A DNA stretch of 64,000 bases, taken from contig JANWWT010000008.1 in the NCBI GenBank assembly GCA_025055675.1, forward strand, positions 1 through 64,000. The letters are read 5' to 3'. The position numbers and the translations under genes are program-made. Shown here piece by piece: positions 1 through 8,590 of the stretch. The stretch comes from Pseudanabaenaceae cyanobacterium SKYG29. GTDB lineage: Bacteria; Cyanobacteriota; Cyanobacteriia; Pseudanabaenales; Pseudanabaenaceae. The notes under the pieces are model-generated. The model did no database searches. It saw nothing but the letters and a program-made list of their open reading frames with translations, and was not told the DNA's origin. Position 1 is the first letter of the stretch; each line of letters opens with the position of its first letter.

Positions 1-77
1 TTCTCGGTGGAGGTGATCCACTGGCAGAACTGCTCCCACAGCGAAAGACGCTCTTGGCTTCTTACTGCAGTGGTCAT
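1..77 (-). CDS. psbA: Photosystem II D1 protein, N-terminal fragment (runs off the window)
   Basis: The first 25 codons on the minus strand read MTTAVRSQERLSLWEQFCQW followed by ITSTE, which matches the stromal N-terminus of D1 (conserved Trp, FC.W and TSTE). D1 is the reaction-centre subunit of photosystem II that binds the Mn cluster and QB. Only the N-terminus lies inside the window, so the isoform (standard, low-oxygen or far-red) cannot be judged. The start ATG is at 77-75. The gene has its own leader and a candidate promoter at 139-166. Confidence 0.93.
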   Translation of the reverse strand, partial: MTTAVRSQERLSLWEQFCQWITSTE

Positions 78-138
78 GTGTTTACCTTTAATTGCTAATG
101 ACTAAATGTATTTTGCAAAAAAAAATTTTTGCTCCTTT

Positions 139-166
139 AGCGTAGCAAAATGTAAAGATTTGTCAA
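139..166 (-). promoter_or_regulatory. Candidate psbA promoter
   Basis: On the minus strand a perfect -35 hexamer TTGACA (166-161) is followed after 16 bases by TACGCT (144-139), a weak -10. This places transcription start about 55 bases upstream of the psbA ATG, leaving an AT-rich leader with a run of A/T near 120-130. Assignment rests on motif and position only. Confidence 0.5.
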
Positions 167-218
167 GGTAGATAGCGGGGGAGAATTGTTAAATCTTTAT
201 TAAGGATCAAGGCAGAGG

Positions 219-656
219 TCAAACCAACTCCAGGAGACGGTTTTCGTCTAGGAGGAAGACAGGGACTGGTTTATCAGTCTGCAGGGGCAGTTGTACCACG
301 TGACTAGCAATGTTGAGGGTATCCCGTTCGCGGTACTCAGGGGGCACAGGGTGGAATTGGTTGGCGGGAACATCTCGCATGAGGGGAAGACTGCCAACAG
401 TTAGACCGTACCAACCCTTGGGAGATGCTAAAACGATTAGATAGGACTTGCCCTGGGGCGATACTTGGCCTAAAACCTTTTGGTAGAGATCAATAACAGT
501 CACTTCCTGACCATCGAATACGCATAGACCTAGGTATTCCTGCTTCCCTTTGACAATTTCAGGTCGCGGAATTACTTTCTTGACTGACTGGAGGTTAAGA
601 GAGAGCCATAGATTCCCAACAGGAAAAATCAGTATCTTAAGATTGGCTAGGGGCAT
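219..656 (-). CDS. CheW-like domain protein
   Basis: This 145-residue protein looks like a single CheW domain. It has hydrophobic strands at the N-terminus (ILIFPVGNLWLSL), a central GLCVFDGQEVTVIDL segment typical of the CheW beta barrel, and a C-terminal VPVFLLDENRLLE strand. CheW proteins couple receptors to a CheA-type kinase; in cyanobacteria they also appear in pilus/phototaxis systems. No other chemotaxis gene is nearby, so its partner is unknown. It sits between psbA (same strand, downstream) and the divergently read yvcK-like gene. The family call is by pattern; a non-chemotaxis scaffold role is equally possible. Confidence 0.7.
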   Translation of the reverse strand: MPLANLKILIFPVGNLWLSLNLQSVKKVIPRPEIVKGKQEYLGLCVFDGQEVTVIDLYQKVLGQVSPQGKSYLIVLASPKGWYGLTVGSLPLMRDVPANQFHPVPPEYRERDTLNIASHVVQLPLQTDKPVPVFLLDENRLLELV

Positions 657-731
657 GGGCGGGAGTTGATTAGCCTGGTCTGATTCTACCAGACTCAGAC
701 TGTAGTAGTATTAACACCGATCGTTTTGGAT

Positions 732-2063
732 ATGACCTTGGGCAAGCAAACTACGCGGAGATCGACGGGAATAAAGCGAAGGGTAGCGCGATTCTTCAAG
801 TGGCTACGACCTGGTATTCTGGTGAAGCGATGGTTTTTGGTCAGTCTGCTGGGGATACTGCTGATCATTTTGGGTTTAGCAATTTCCGCTCGCCTTACCC
901 CTATTCGAGTTCTACTAGCTGTTGCTAATAGAGTAGTAGAGACGCTGGTACAAATTTTACCGCGGCAGGTGAGTGGACCCCTGGCAATCACTTTGGGCTT
1001 AGTGCTGCTGTGGCTGGGACAACGGCGAGTGTTCATGGGACTGTTACAAGCTCTTATGCCCAGTCGCAATCCTAGAGAAGCGATCGTGGAAAAAGTTATC
1101 GCCCACTACACCCTCAATCGCGGGCCCAAATTGGTGGCGATCGGCGGGGGGACAGGTCTCTCGACGTTGTTACGGGGGTTAAAAAAATACAGTGCCAATA
1201 TCACAGCGATCGTGACAGTGGCAGATGACGGGGGGTCATCGGGACGGTTGCGGCGGGAACAGGGGATGTTGCCACCAGGGGATATTCGCAACTGTCTGAC
1301 GGCTTTGGCGGACGAAGAGAAACTACTGACGGAGTTGTTCCAGTACCGGTTTAGTACGGGGGAAGGATTAGCAGGGCACAGTTTTGGTAATTTGTTTCTA
1401 ACGGCTATGACCCACATCACGGGGGATTTAGAACGGGCAATTAGGGCAAGTTCTGAAGTTTTGTCAGTGCGGGGGCGAGTCTTGCCAGCCACAGTCGAAG
1501 ATATGGTGCTCTATGCCCACCTGGAGGATGGACGCTATGTGGAGGGCGAATCCCAAATTACGGCAGCTAGGGGTAAAATCCTGCGCATTGGCTGTAAACC
1601 CGATCGTCCCCGCGCCGTTCCCCAGACGGTAGCGGATATTTTTGCAGCGGATTTGATTATTTTGGGCCCAGGGAGCCTCTATACAAGTGTGATACCCAAT
1701 CTCCTGGTGCCTGAAATTGCCGAAGCCATAGTCAGTTGTCAAGTCCCCCGCATCTACGTTTGCAACATTATGACCCAACCAGGGGAGACAGACGGCTTTA
1801 CGGTGGCTGACCATGTGCGTACGATCGAGAAAGTAGTTGGGCAGGAGATGATTGACCTCGTGATTGCCCAAAAATCCCCTCCTTCCCCCCCCACCTTGGA
1901 AGCCTATCGCCGCAGTGGGGCTGATTTTGTCTACCTCGAGCGGGAGGGTCTTGAGTGTCCTGTATTGGTGGCAGAGGTAATGCTAGAACAGGATGGCAAG
2001 GTGCGCCATGATTCCGATAAACTAGCAGCTGTAATTATGGGCTGGTTTCATAGCAATTCCTGA
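732..2063 (+). CDS. YvcK/CofD-like gluconeogenesis factor family protein
   Basis: The C-terminal two thirds is a YvcK domain, opening with the nucleotide-binding-like glycine loop IGGGTG near residue 140, followed by VTVADDGGSSGRLR and PPGDIRNCL, and later GPGSLYTSV. YvcK proteins bind UDP-sugars and influence central carbon metabolism and cell shape in Bacillus. The cyanobacterial form carries an N-terminal membrane anchor, and two hydrophobic segments (about residues 36-56 and 84-100) are visible here. I chose ATG 732 rather than the in-frame TTG two codons upstream; neither has a strong ribosome site. The next gene follows after 24 bases on the same strand. Confidence 0.85.
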   Translation: MTLGKQTTRRSTGIKRRVARFFKWLRPGILVKRWFLVSLLGILLIILGLAISARLTPIRVLLAVANRVVETLVQILPRQVSGPLAITLGLVLLWLGQRRVFMGLLQALMPSRNPREAIVEKVIAHYTLNRGPKLVAIGGGTGLSTLLRGLKKYSANITAIVTVADDGGSSGRLRREQGMLPPGDIRNCLTALADEEKLLTELFQYRFSTGEGLAGHSFGNLFLTAMTHITGDLERAIRASSEVLSVRGRVLPATVEDMVLYAHLEDGRYVEGESQITAARGKILRIGCKPDRPRAVPQTVADIFAADLIILGPGSLYTSVIPNLLVPEIAEAIVSCQVPRIYVCNIMTQPGETDGFTVADHVRTIEKVVGQEMIDLVIAQKSPPSPPTLEAYRRSGADFVYLEREGLECPVLVAEVMLEQDGKVRHDSDKLAAVIMGWFHSNS

Positions 2064-2087
2064 AGCTGGTGATCGATTGGCGGATTT

Positions 2088-2525
2088 ATGACTAAATGTT
2101 ATCGCCTTGTTGTCAATAGCAATATCTACGAACTTGCCCAGGTACGTAGATGGTTCAAGCAAGTCCAAGAGTTGCCCCAGTCTATCTATCAGCAAGTGGA
2201 ACTGGTTTTGACAGAAGCCTTCAGTAATGTTGTTTACCATGCTCACGAACATCTGCCGGAGGAAACGCCTGTAGAAATAGAATGTCAACTCTTCGATGAC
2301 CATGTGGAGCTGCGGGTGTGGGATTATGGTCAGCCCTTTGATTTGTTTGGTAAGAAAGAGCTTTTAGCAAGAAGACATCAAGAGATTTTCGATGTAGATG
2401 ACATGCCTACTGGGGGAAGGGGGCTACTGATTATGGAATCCATCGCTGACCACCTCAGTTATGACCGCACTGCTGATGGCAGGAATTGTCTATTGATAGT
2501 GAAGAATTTGCCTGCGCCGAACTAG
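2088..2525 (+). CDS. Anti-sigma regulatory factor-type HATPase
   Basis: This 145-residue protein is a stand-alone GHKL ATPase domain of the RsbW/SpoIIAB type. The N-box is visible as EAFSNVVYHAH (Glu, Asn and His of the ExxxNxxxHA pattern), then a G1 box near DYGQPF and a G2 box TGGRGLLIM. Such proteins act as serine kinases or anti-sigma factors in partner-switching cascades. No anti-anti-sigma or PP2C gene lies beside it, so the pathway is open. Its 3' end overlaps the tail of ylxR on the opposite strand by 71 bases. Confidence 0.82.
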   Translation: MTKCYRLVVNSNIYELAQVRRWFKQVQELPQSIYQQVELVLTEAFSNVVYHAHEHLPEETPVEIECQLFDDHVELRVWDYGQPFDLFGKKELLARRHQEIFDVDDMPTGGRGLLIMESIADHLSYDRTADGRNCLLIVKNLPAPN

Positions 2526-2763
2526 CTGCCCTCTGCCGTAACTCAGCCACCACAATCGGGGGAAGGGGAGTACGGAGGGCTTTACTCAGGCGATTTTTTT
2601 TCAGGGCTTCCTGCAGACAAGACCCCTGGCGACAGACATAGACCGATCGTCCCATGCCCTGGTCTAGTTTGACTGTGTTGCCCTCTCGCACTATGCGCCA
2701 GAATTCATCACGGTGGGCTAACCTACGACAAATGACACAGCGCCGAAATAGGGGGGGAGCCAT
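2455..2763 (-). CDS. ylxR: YlxR family (DUF448) RNA-binding protein
   Basis: The protein is 102 residues. Its N-terminus FRRCVICRR and the following [16 protein letters not shown] and [11 protein letters not shown] segments match the YlxR fold, a small basic protein encoded between nusA and infB in many bacteria. The start codon overlaps the nusA stop (TAATG), so translation is probably coupled. After the domain there is a polar tail of about 25 residues that is encoded in the overlap with the convergent HATPase gene and is probably not conserved. infB, the usual next gene, is absent. Confidence 0.85.
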   Translation of the reverse strand: MAPPLFRRCVICRRLAHRDEFWRIVREGNTVKLDQGMGRSVYVCRQGSCLQEALKKNRLSKALRTPLPPIVVAELRQRAASSAQANSSLSIDNSCHQQCGHN

Positions 2764-3890
2764 TACTCATGCCGTTTGATGTCGATTTTCCAGCCTGTTA
2801 GCCGCGCCGCTAGGCGGACATTTTGCCCTTCTTTGCCAATTGCCAAACTCAGCTGGTCTTCCGAGACGGTGACAAGGGCTTGCCGTTCACTGGCGTTGAT
2901 GATCTGGACTTCCTTGACTTTAGCGGGACTGAGGGCATTGGCAATATAGGTGGCAGGGTCAGGGGACCAGCGAATTACATCTATTTTCTCTCCCTTCAGT
3001 TCATTGACCACCGCTTGAATACGTACACCCCTCGCCCCAATACAAGCTCCTACGGGGTCAACATCTCGCTCCAGGGTGTCTACAGCAATTTTAGTACGGG
3101 GTCCGACATGGGGAGTAGGGGGATTCGCCTCCCTAGCAACGGCAACAATCCGCACAATCTCATCTTCAATTTCGGGAACTTCGTTTTCAAACAGGCGCAC
3201 CACTAAACCCGCATCTGCTCTGGAAACCAGTAACTGCGGCCCACGGCGGGGAGTGTCGTAGACCTGCTTGAGGTACACCTTGAGGCTGGAGTTGGGACGG
3301 TAGGGACGTTCATTGGGTAGTTGCTCATTTTTGGGCAGTTCCGCTTCTACCTCAGGCTGACCGACACTGCTGGTGACCGCCAAAATCACAGAGTTGTTTT
3401 CAAAGCGCAACACCCGCCCCTGGAGTACTTCCCCCTCCATATCCCGAAATTCCTCCTGGATGAGTTTGCGCTGTTGGTCCCGCAGCTTTTGTGCTAGTAC
3501 CTGTTTAGTCTGCATGGCTGCCATGCGTCCAAAATCCTGTTGCTCAGGGGTGACATCAACTACTACCGTTCCCCCCGGTTGGGCTTCTGGGGCAACCTCC
3601 CGTACTTCTGCAAGGGCAATTTCCCGATCGGGATTGGTCACCTCTTCCACGATCGTTTTGGTGGCTAGGACGCGAAACCCTTCCCGTTCTAGGTCAATTT
3701 CCACCTCGAAGTTGTCAAAATAGCCATCCTCAAAGTGGGTGCCCTCTGTGCGGTAGGTTTTACGGAACTTCTCGTAGCCCTTCATCAAGGCTTCCCGCAG
3801 AGCAGTGTGGACTGAGGCAGGGGGCAAGTTGCGTTCTTTGCTAATCTCTTCTACTAAACGGCGCAAATTCGGCAAATTAACGATGGACAT
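2763..3890 (-). CDS. nusA: Transcription termination/antitermination factor NusA
   Basis: NusA binds RNA polymerase and modulates pausing, termination and antitermination. The protein is 375 residues from the chosen ATG ([20 protein letters not shown]). It holds the NusA N-terminal domain, an S1 domain ([18 protein letters not shown]) and two KH domains, including [15 protein letters not shown] and [14 protein letters not shown] near the end. The length fits the bacterial core without proteobacterial C-terminal repeats. An upstream in-frame start at 3953 would overlap rimP; ATG 3890 is preceded by AGGAG six bases upstream and gives the family N-terminus. It is 19 bases downstream of rimP and overlaps ylxR by TAATG. 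Confidence 0.95.
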   Translation of the reverse strand: MSIVNLPNLRRLVEEISKERNLPPASVHTALREALMKGYEKFRKTYRTEGTHFEDGYFDNFEVEIDLEREGFRVLATKTIVEEVTNPDREIALAEVREVAPEAQPGGTVVVDVTPEQQDFGRMAAMQTKQVLAQKLRDQQRKLIQEEFRDMEGEVLQGRVLRFENNSVILAVTSSVGQPEVEAELPKNEQLPNERPYRPNSSLKVYLKQVYDTPRRGPQLLVSRADAGLVVRLFENEVPEIEDEIVRIVAVAREANPPTPHVGPRTKIAVDTLERDVDPVGACIGARGVRIQAVVNELKGEKIDVIRWSPDPATYIANALSPAKVKEVQIINASERQALVTVSEDQLSLAIGKEGQNVRLAARLTGWKIDIKRHE

Positions 3891-3909
3891 AGCATCTCCT
3901 CGCAGATAT

Positions 3910-4362
3910 TCAATGTAGCTCAACCCGCTCCACCACCGATCGGGGAATGGCAATTACTTTCCCCCGCTGATTCAGTCTGATCACCTCTGCCGTCCGTTCA
4001 ATTAGTTGCCCAATCCATTCCCGTTTGCCCCCGTAGGGCGTATGGGCATAAACCGCAATGGTAAAGCCGCGAAAGGCGCTAAAGTGACGGTCAGTGGTGA
4101 GAAATTGGTCAATTTCAGGGCTAGACACCTCTAAGTTGTAGGAAAAGGGGATGAGGTCTAAGCGATCGAGTTCTGCTTCCAAAGCCAGGCTCATCCGTTC
4201 GCAGTCATCGAGACCCACATCTTCCTGGGGCTTGGCAATGTCAACGCGTACGACGGCAGGGTTACAGTGGGTCTGTACATATACAGCCACTACCTCCAAG
4301 CCCAGGGCAGGGGCAAGGCTGCGGGCAAGATTCGCAATTGGCTCAATCAGGGGGTGAGTCAT
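3910..4362 (-). CDS. rimP: Ribosome maturation factor RimP
   Basis: The 150-residue protein from ATG 4362 matches RimP, which assists 30S subunit assembly. It shows the N-terminal alpha/beta domain (GLEVVAVYVQ, VVRVDIAKP, GLDDCERMSLALE) followed by NLEVSSPEIDQ..LTTDRHF (SSPG-like motif with E for G) and a C-terminal SH3-like part ending in VVERVELH. A longer frame reaching 4482 adds 40 residues of low-complexity sequence that is not family-like. It is the first gene of rimP-nusA-ylxR. Confidence 0.92.
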   Translation of the reverse strand: MTHPLIEPIANLARSLAPALGLEVVAVYVQTHCNPAVVRVDIAKPQEDVGLDDCERMSLALEAELDRLDLIPFSYNLEVSSPEIDQFLTTDRHFSAFRGFTIAVYAHTPYGGKREWIGQLIERTAEVIRLNQRGKVIAIPRSVVERVELH

Positions 4363-4596
4363 GGTACTTAAAAACAAAGAAAGCGGGTCAAGCCCACTTC
4401 TGTTTCCGATTATACAACATGGCGTCGGGGAGGGGGGATGTTCCTCCGGTAAAACTGCCCCCATAGGACAGACTGATACCACAGGGCGTTCCCTAACCTT
4501 TCCCAGATGGCAGTAATGCTAAGCTATACCCTCCTATTTTAGGAACTTCTGGGAGAACAACTTGCCCTATCTTAGAAATAAGCAAACAGCCGACCT

Positions 4597-6108
4597 ATGC
4601 GCCCCGCTAAAACTGCTCCCGCTGATCAACGTGTCTGGCAGATTGGACTGCTGCTCCTAATTGTGCTTCTGCTTCTGGGGGGAGTTGCCTATCTGTTCCT
4701 GCGCCCCCAGGGCAAACGCAGTCAGTTGAAATCTCTCCTGGAACCCCTGCCCCAGCATCCCCTGATTAAGGTCTATATGAACCAACAACAGGCGAATAGT
4801 TTTGTCGACTTAAGGGGCATCGATCGCTACGGTGACGACCATGAAGGTTTGATCTTAGATTTCGTCAACAGCGCCCAGCAGACTTTAGATGTAGCAGTGC
4901 AGGAATTTCGGCTGCCTAGGGTAGCAAAGGCAGTGATTGCTAAACACCGATCGGGGGTAAAAGTGCGGGTGATTATTGAAAACACGTACAGCAAGGGTTG
5001 GTCAGAATTTACGGAAGCAGAAGCCAGCCGATTGGACTCCCATCGCCGTCCCCGCTATGAGGAATACAAAATCTTTGCCGATGAAAACAAAGACGGTGTG
5101 TTAACTACTGAAGAAGCCCGCCGGAATGATGCGGTTTACCTCATGAAGCAAGCCGGGATACCCCTAATTGATGATACGGCAGATGGCTCCAGGGGGCCAG
5201 GTTTAATGCACCACAAATACGTGGTTGTGGATGGACAAAAAGTGTTATTGACTTCTACCAATTTCACCTGGAGTGATGCCTACGGTGACTACGACAACCT
5301 AGAAACTAGGGGCAACGCCAACAACATGATGATCATCAACAGTCCAGAAGTAGCTAACTTATTTTTGGAGGAATTTAACATCATGTGGGGAGACGGTCCT
5401 GGCGGCAAATTAGATAGCAAATTTGCTGTTAAAAAGCCCCATCGACCAGTACGCAAGGTACAGGTAGGGGATGCCGAAGTGTGGGTGAAATTTTCCCCTG
5501 ACAGCAAATCGCGGGTACCATGGCAAGAGTCGACCAACGGCGTAATTGCTACTAATTTGGGCAAGGCGCGTAAATCCATCGATATGGCATTGTTTGTCTT
5601 TGCTGAACCGCGCATCGGCAATTTGTTGGAAGAAAAACAAAAACAGGGAGTGCAAATTGCTGCCCTAGTTGACCCCAGTTTTGCCTATCGCGAATATGCC
5701 ACCACCTTGGATATGTGGGGTTATGTTTCTACTCAGGACTGTCGGGTGGGGAATCGTCGCCCTTGGAGTAAACCCATTCCTGGTAAAGTAGGCATTCCTG
5801 ATCTGGTCAAGGGAGATAAACTGCACCATAAATACGGTCTCGTGGATGATGAACTAGTGATTACAGGTTCCCACAACTGGTCTGCCTCTGCCAATCATCT
5901 CAACGATGAAACCTTAGTAGTAGTTAAGCATCCCACGGTGGCTGCCCATTATCGCCGCGAATTCGATCGTTTATTTGAAAATGCGCGGCTAGGACCTTCC
6001 CGCAAAATTGTGGAAACGGGACAAAAAGTATGTGCACCCAATGGCAGCAGGAAGAGAGTTGTACGTAGAAGACCCCCATCAGATGACAACAATTTGGAGC
6101 AGGAATAA
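4597..6108 (+). CDS. Phospholipase D-like protein with an embedded EF-hand loop
   Basis: This 503-residue protein has one N-terminal membrane segment (about residues 14-35, LLLLIVLLLLGGVAYLF), so it is anchored or exported. Two PLD active-site motifs follow: HHKYVVVDGQKVLLTSTN and LHHKYGLVDDELVITGS, each with the HxK core and a downstream Asp. Together they form the two-half active site of PLD-family phosphodiesterases or nucleases. At residues 162-173 a canonical 12-residue EF-hand loop (DENKDGVLTTEE) sits between the start of the first PLD half and its HKD motif, suggesting calcium binding. The substrate is unknown. The stop abuts the stop of the convergent next gene without a gap. Confidence 0.88.
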   Translation: MRPAKTAPADQRVWQIGLLLLIVLLLLGGVAYLFLRPQGKRSQLKSLLEPLPQHPLIKVYMNQQQANSFVDLRGIDRYGDDHEGLILDFVNSAQQTLDVAVQEFRLPRVAKAVIAKHRSGVKVRVIIENTYSKGWSEFTEAEASRLDSHRRPRYEEYKIFADENKDGVLTTEEARRNDAVYLMKQAGIPLIDDTADGSRGPGLMHHKYVVVDGQKVLLTSTNFTWSDAYGDYDNLETRGNANNMMIINSPEVANLFLEEFNIMWGDGPGGKLDSKFAVKKPHRPVRKVQVGDAEVWVKFSPDSKSRVPWQESTNGVIATNLGKARKSIDMALFVFAEPRIGNLLEEKQKQGVQIAALVDPSFAYREYATTLDMWGYVSTQDCRVGNRRPWSKPIPGKVGIPDLVKGDKLHHKYGLVDDELVITGSHNWSASANHLNDETLVVVKHPTVAAHYRREFDRLFENARLGPSRKIVETGQKVCAPNGSRKRVVRRRPPSDDNNLEQE

Positions 6109-7257
6109 TTAGGTCTCTACTACAGACTCGATCACTTGCAGTAATTTTGCCCCCGATCGCTGTCTAGGGAAAACTGCCTGTAGCTCCTGGCGCATGTGGG
6201 CTAACTTAGCAGGGTTATCCAATAAATCACAAATATAGTTAGTCACTGAGTCGGGAGTTAAATAGTCAATATATTCAGGCACGATCGGTTTTTGGGCATA
6301 GATATTCCCCCAGCTCAGGAATTTACCGCGCCGTTTGATGTGACTGACGACGAGGCGATTGATGCCGCTACTGATCAATTTGCCCACACCAGGTAGGTGA
6401 CTGAGAAGGCCTGGCAAACCATCCCATGCCCGCATCCCATCCCATTGATTGGTAGGCACTAAAACAATCATCGGCACGGCTAGAGCCGCTAACTGGGCAG
6501 TATTTGCCCCCACCGTTGTGACACAGAGTTTTGCCCCTAGAAATAACTCCGTAGCGGGAAACTGCTCATAAATTTCCACTGCGGTTCCCTGGGCTGAAAT
6601 TAAATGCTTGCCTGCCAATTTGCCCCCATACTTAGCTAATTCCTGGGGAGTTAGAGTTGGTGCCAGAGCAATGTAATATTCCAAGTCGGGATAGATAGAC
6701 TTTAACCGATCGGCAACTGCCAACACCAGGGGTACACCTATACGCAGTTTCATGGGCTTAGAACCAGGGAGAAACACAATATAGTTGCCTGGCTGGGGTG
6801 AACAGGGAGCTATGTCTGCCATCAAATCCCCAATCACTGTCCCCTTTGTCCCTGCCCAAATCCCAGGGTGACGGAGAGCAAAGCGATCAATAAAGTCCAC
6901 CCACCTTGCCTGCCACTCCGCATAAACCACGGTTTTGTAGCCCAAGCGTTTCCCCACCACCACCGTATAAAACTGGTCTCCCCCCAGAAATACCACTACC
7001 CCTTGTTTATGCCAATCCCACCCTGGCGTTTTCCCCCATAATACAAAGTCCCAAAAACGATCGGGGGGCAAGACCCGTGTCACAGCGGGATAAGTTTGCA
7101 CAATTTCTGTTTCCCTGCCACTGGCATGGCTACAGGGGGCAAGGAGGACAGACACCCGCCATAACAAATCTTTACGCTCCGCTATTGCCCGCACCAGCGG
7201 GTAAACCCAGGTCGTCACCTCCCCCACACCATTGCTTAAAATAACTAAATCCATCAT
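6109..7257 (-). CDS. LpxB-like (lipid-A-disaccharide synthase-related) glycosyltransferase
   Basis: This 382-residue soluble protein has the GT-B layout of LpxB/MurG-like enzymes. The N-terminal half begins DLVILSNGVGEVTTWVYPLV and includes FLGGDQFYTVVVGKRLGYK. The C-terminal half includes IVFLPGSKPMKLRIGVP and CVTTVGANTAQLAAL, the donor-binding side. Cyanobacteria carry this family in addition to true LpxB; its acceptor is not established. It is convergent with the PLD-like gene. The start is MMDL at 7257, with a second Met immediately after it. Confidence 0.7.
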   Translation of the reverse strand: MMDLVILSNGVGEVTTWVYPLVRAIAERKDLLWRVSVLLAPCSHASGRETEIVQTYPAVTRVLPPDRFWDFVLWGKTPGWDWHKQGVVVFLGGDQFYTVVVGKRLGYKTVVYAEWQARWVDFIDRFALRHPGIWAGTKGTVIGDLMADIAPCSPQPGNYIVFLPGSKPMKLRIGVPLVLAVADRLKSIYPDLEYYIALAPTLTPQELAKYGGKLAGKHLISAQGTAVEIYEQFPATELFLGAKLCVTTVGANTAQLAALAVPMIVLVPTNQWDGMRAWDGLPGLLSHLPGVGKLISSGINRLVVSHIKRRGKFLSWGNIYAQKPIVPEYIDYLTPDSVTNYICDLLDNPAKLAHMRQELQAVFPRQRSGAKLLQVIESVVET

Positions 7258-7298
7258 TTCTGCTCCAGTTCGCGTTAAAGTAAGGGCAAGTAATCACT

Positions 7299-8150
7299 GT
7301 GTCTGGCGGCGTGTTGTTACAACAACTGTTTGATTCCCCTAAACCAATTATTGGCGTTATCCATCTTTTGCCCCTCCCCACTTCCCCGCGCTGGGGCGGC
7401 AGTCTCAAGGAAGTAATTGAGCGGGCAGAACAGGAAGCCACAGCCCTAGCCTCGGGAGGAGTAGATGGTATTTTAGTGGAAAACTTTTTCGATGCCCCTT
7501 TTACCAAGGGTACCGTTGACCCCGCTGTAGTTAGCGCCATGAGTCTGATCGTGCAGCGGATTATGCAAATGGTGCCCCAGCCAGTGGGAATCAATGTCCT
7601 GCGCAATGACAGCCGCAGTGCTATGGCGATCGCCGCCTGTACAGGTGCAGCTTTTATCCGCGTCAATGTCCTCACGGGAGTGGTGGCAACAGACCAGGGC
7701 ATTATTGAGGGCACAGCCTACGAGTTAATGCGCTATCGCCGTGAACTGGGTACCAATACCAAGGTGTTTGCTGATGTCCTAGTGAAGCACTCCCAGCCCC
7801 TCTCCTCTGCCAATCTCACCTTAGCTATCCAGGACACCATTCATCGGGGTTTAGCGGATGCCATCATTGTCTCCGGTTGGGCAACAGGACAGCCTCCCAC
7901 CCTGGCAGATATGCAGGAAGCCCGCCAAGCCTGTGCCGATACTCCCCTATTTATCGGTTCGGGGGCTAGGTGGGACAACATAGGGGAAATTCTCCCCCTA
8001 GCGGACGGCGTGATTGTCTGCAGTTCCCTCAAGCGCCATGGACAAATCCACCAGCCTGTTGACCCAATCCGTGTCCATCAATTTGTGGAAGCAGTCCACC
8101 ACTACAGTGCCCCCAAAGCCCTTGTCTCCTCCCTGGAAATGAAAAACTAA
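7299..8150 (+). CDS. btpA: BtpA family photosystem I biogenesis protein
   Basis: The 283-residue protein matches BtpA, a TIM-barrel-like peripheral thylakoid protein needed for stable PsaA/PsaB accumulation. Recognisable segments are PIIGVIHLLPLPTSPRWGG, SGGVDGILVENFFDAPF, VGINVLRNDS and FADVLVKHSQPL, then IVSGWATGQPP. The start is GTG 7299. It precedes psbU by 65 bases on the same strand, giving a small photosystem-related cluster. Confidence 0.88.
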   Translation: MSGGVLLQQLFDSPKPIIGVIHLLPLPTSPRWGGSLKEVIERAEQEATALASGGVDGILVENFFDAPFTKGTVDPAVVSAMSLIVQRIMQMVPQPVGINVLRNDSRSAMAIAACTGAAFIRVNVLTGVVATDQGIIEGTAYELMRYRRELGTNTKVFADVLVKHSQPLSSANLTLAIQDTIHRGLADAIIVSGWATGQPPTLADMQEARQACADTPLFIGSGARWDNIGEILPLADGVIVCSSLKRHGQIHQPVDPIRVHQFVEAVHHYSAPKALVSSLEMKN

Positions 8151-8215
8151 GACCTTCCCCCTCTCCGATCAGCGTTAAAATTATGTCTAAAGATTTAGAT
8201 GAGGGTTTATTATAG

Positions 8216-8590
8216 ATGAGAACTTTAGTACGCATTTTCTTGGTAGCAGTGCTTGCGGTTGCCCTATGGTTAGGGGCAGGGCGACCAGTAGTAGCCAAGT
8301 CTTTTGATCACCTCCCTGATACCAACTTTGTGAAGGTAGATAACAGCAAGATTGACCTCAACAATGCCAACGTTCTGGCTTTCCGTCGCCTGCCGGGCAT
8401 GTATCCTACCTTAGCGAAAATAATTATCCAGAATGCCCCCTACGCTAGCCTAGATGAGGTACTACAAATTGAAGGGTTGACCGAGCGGCAAAAGGAGCGC
8501 ATTAAGCAGTACATGGACCAATTTACCCTCTACAGACCTGATAATTCCATGCAGCGGGAACGCATCAACAACGCTAACTATCGCCTCTAG
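8216..8590 (+). CDS. psbU: Photosystem II 12 kDa extrinsic protein PsbU
   Basis: PsbU stabilises the oxygen-evolving complex on the lumenal side of photosystem II. The 124-residue precursor has a signal peptide (hydrophobic core VRIFLVAVLAVALWLGAG, likely cleavage after VVAK or VVA). The mature protein has the helix-hairpin-helix signature KIDLNNANVLAFRRLPGMYP and ASLDEVLQIEGLTERQ. The stop TAG is followed directly by the GTG of nadB, so the two are probably cotranscribed. Confidence 0.95.
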   Translation: MRTLVRIFLVAVLAVALWLGAGRPVVAKSFDHLPDTNFVKVDNSKIDLNNANVLAFRRLPGMYPTLAKIIIQNAPYASLDEVLQIEGLTERQKERIKQYMDQFTLYRPDNSMQRERINNANYRL

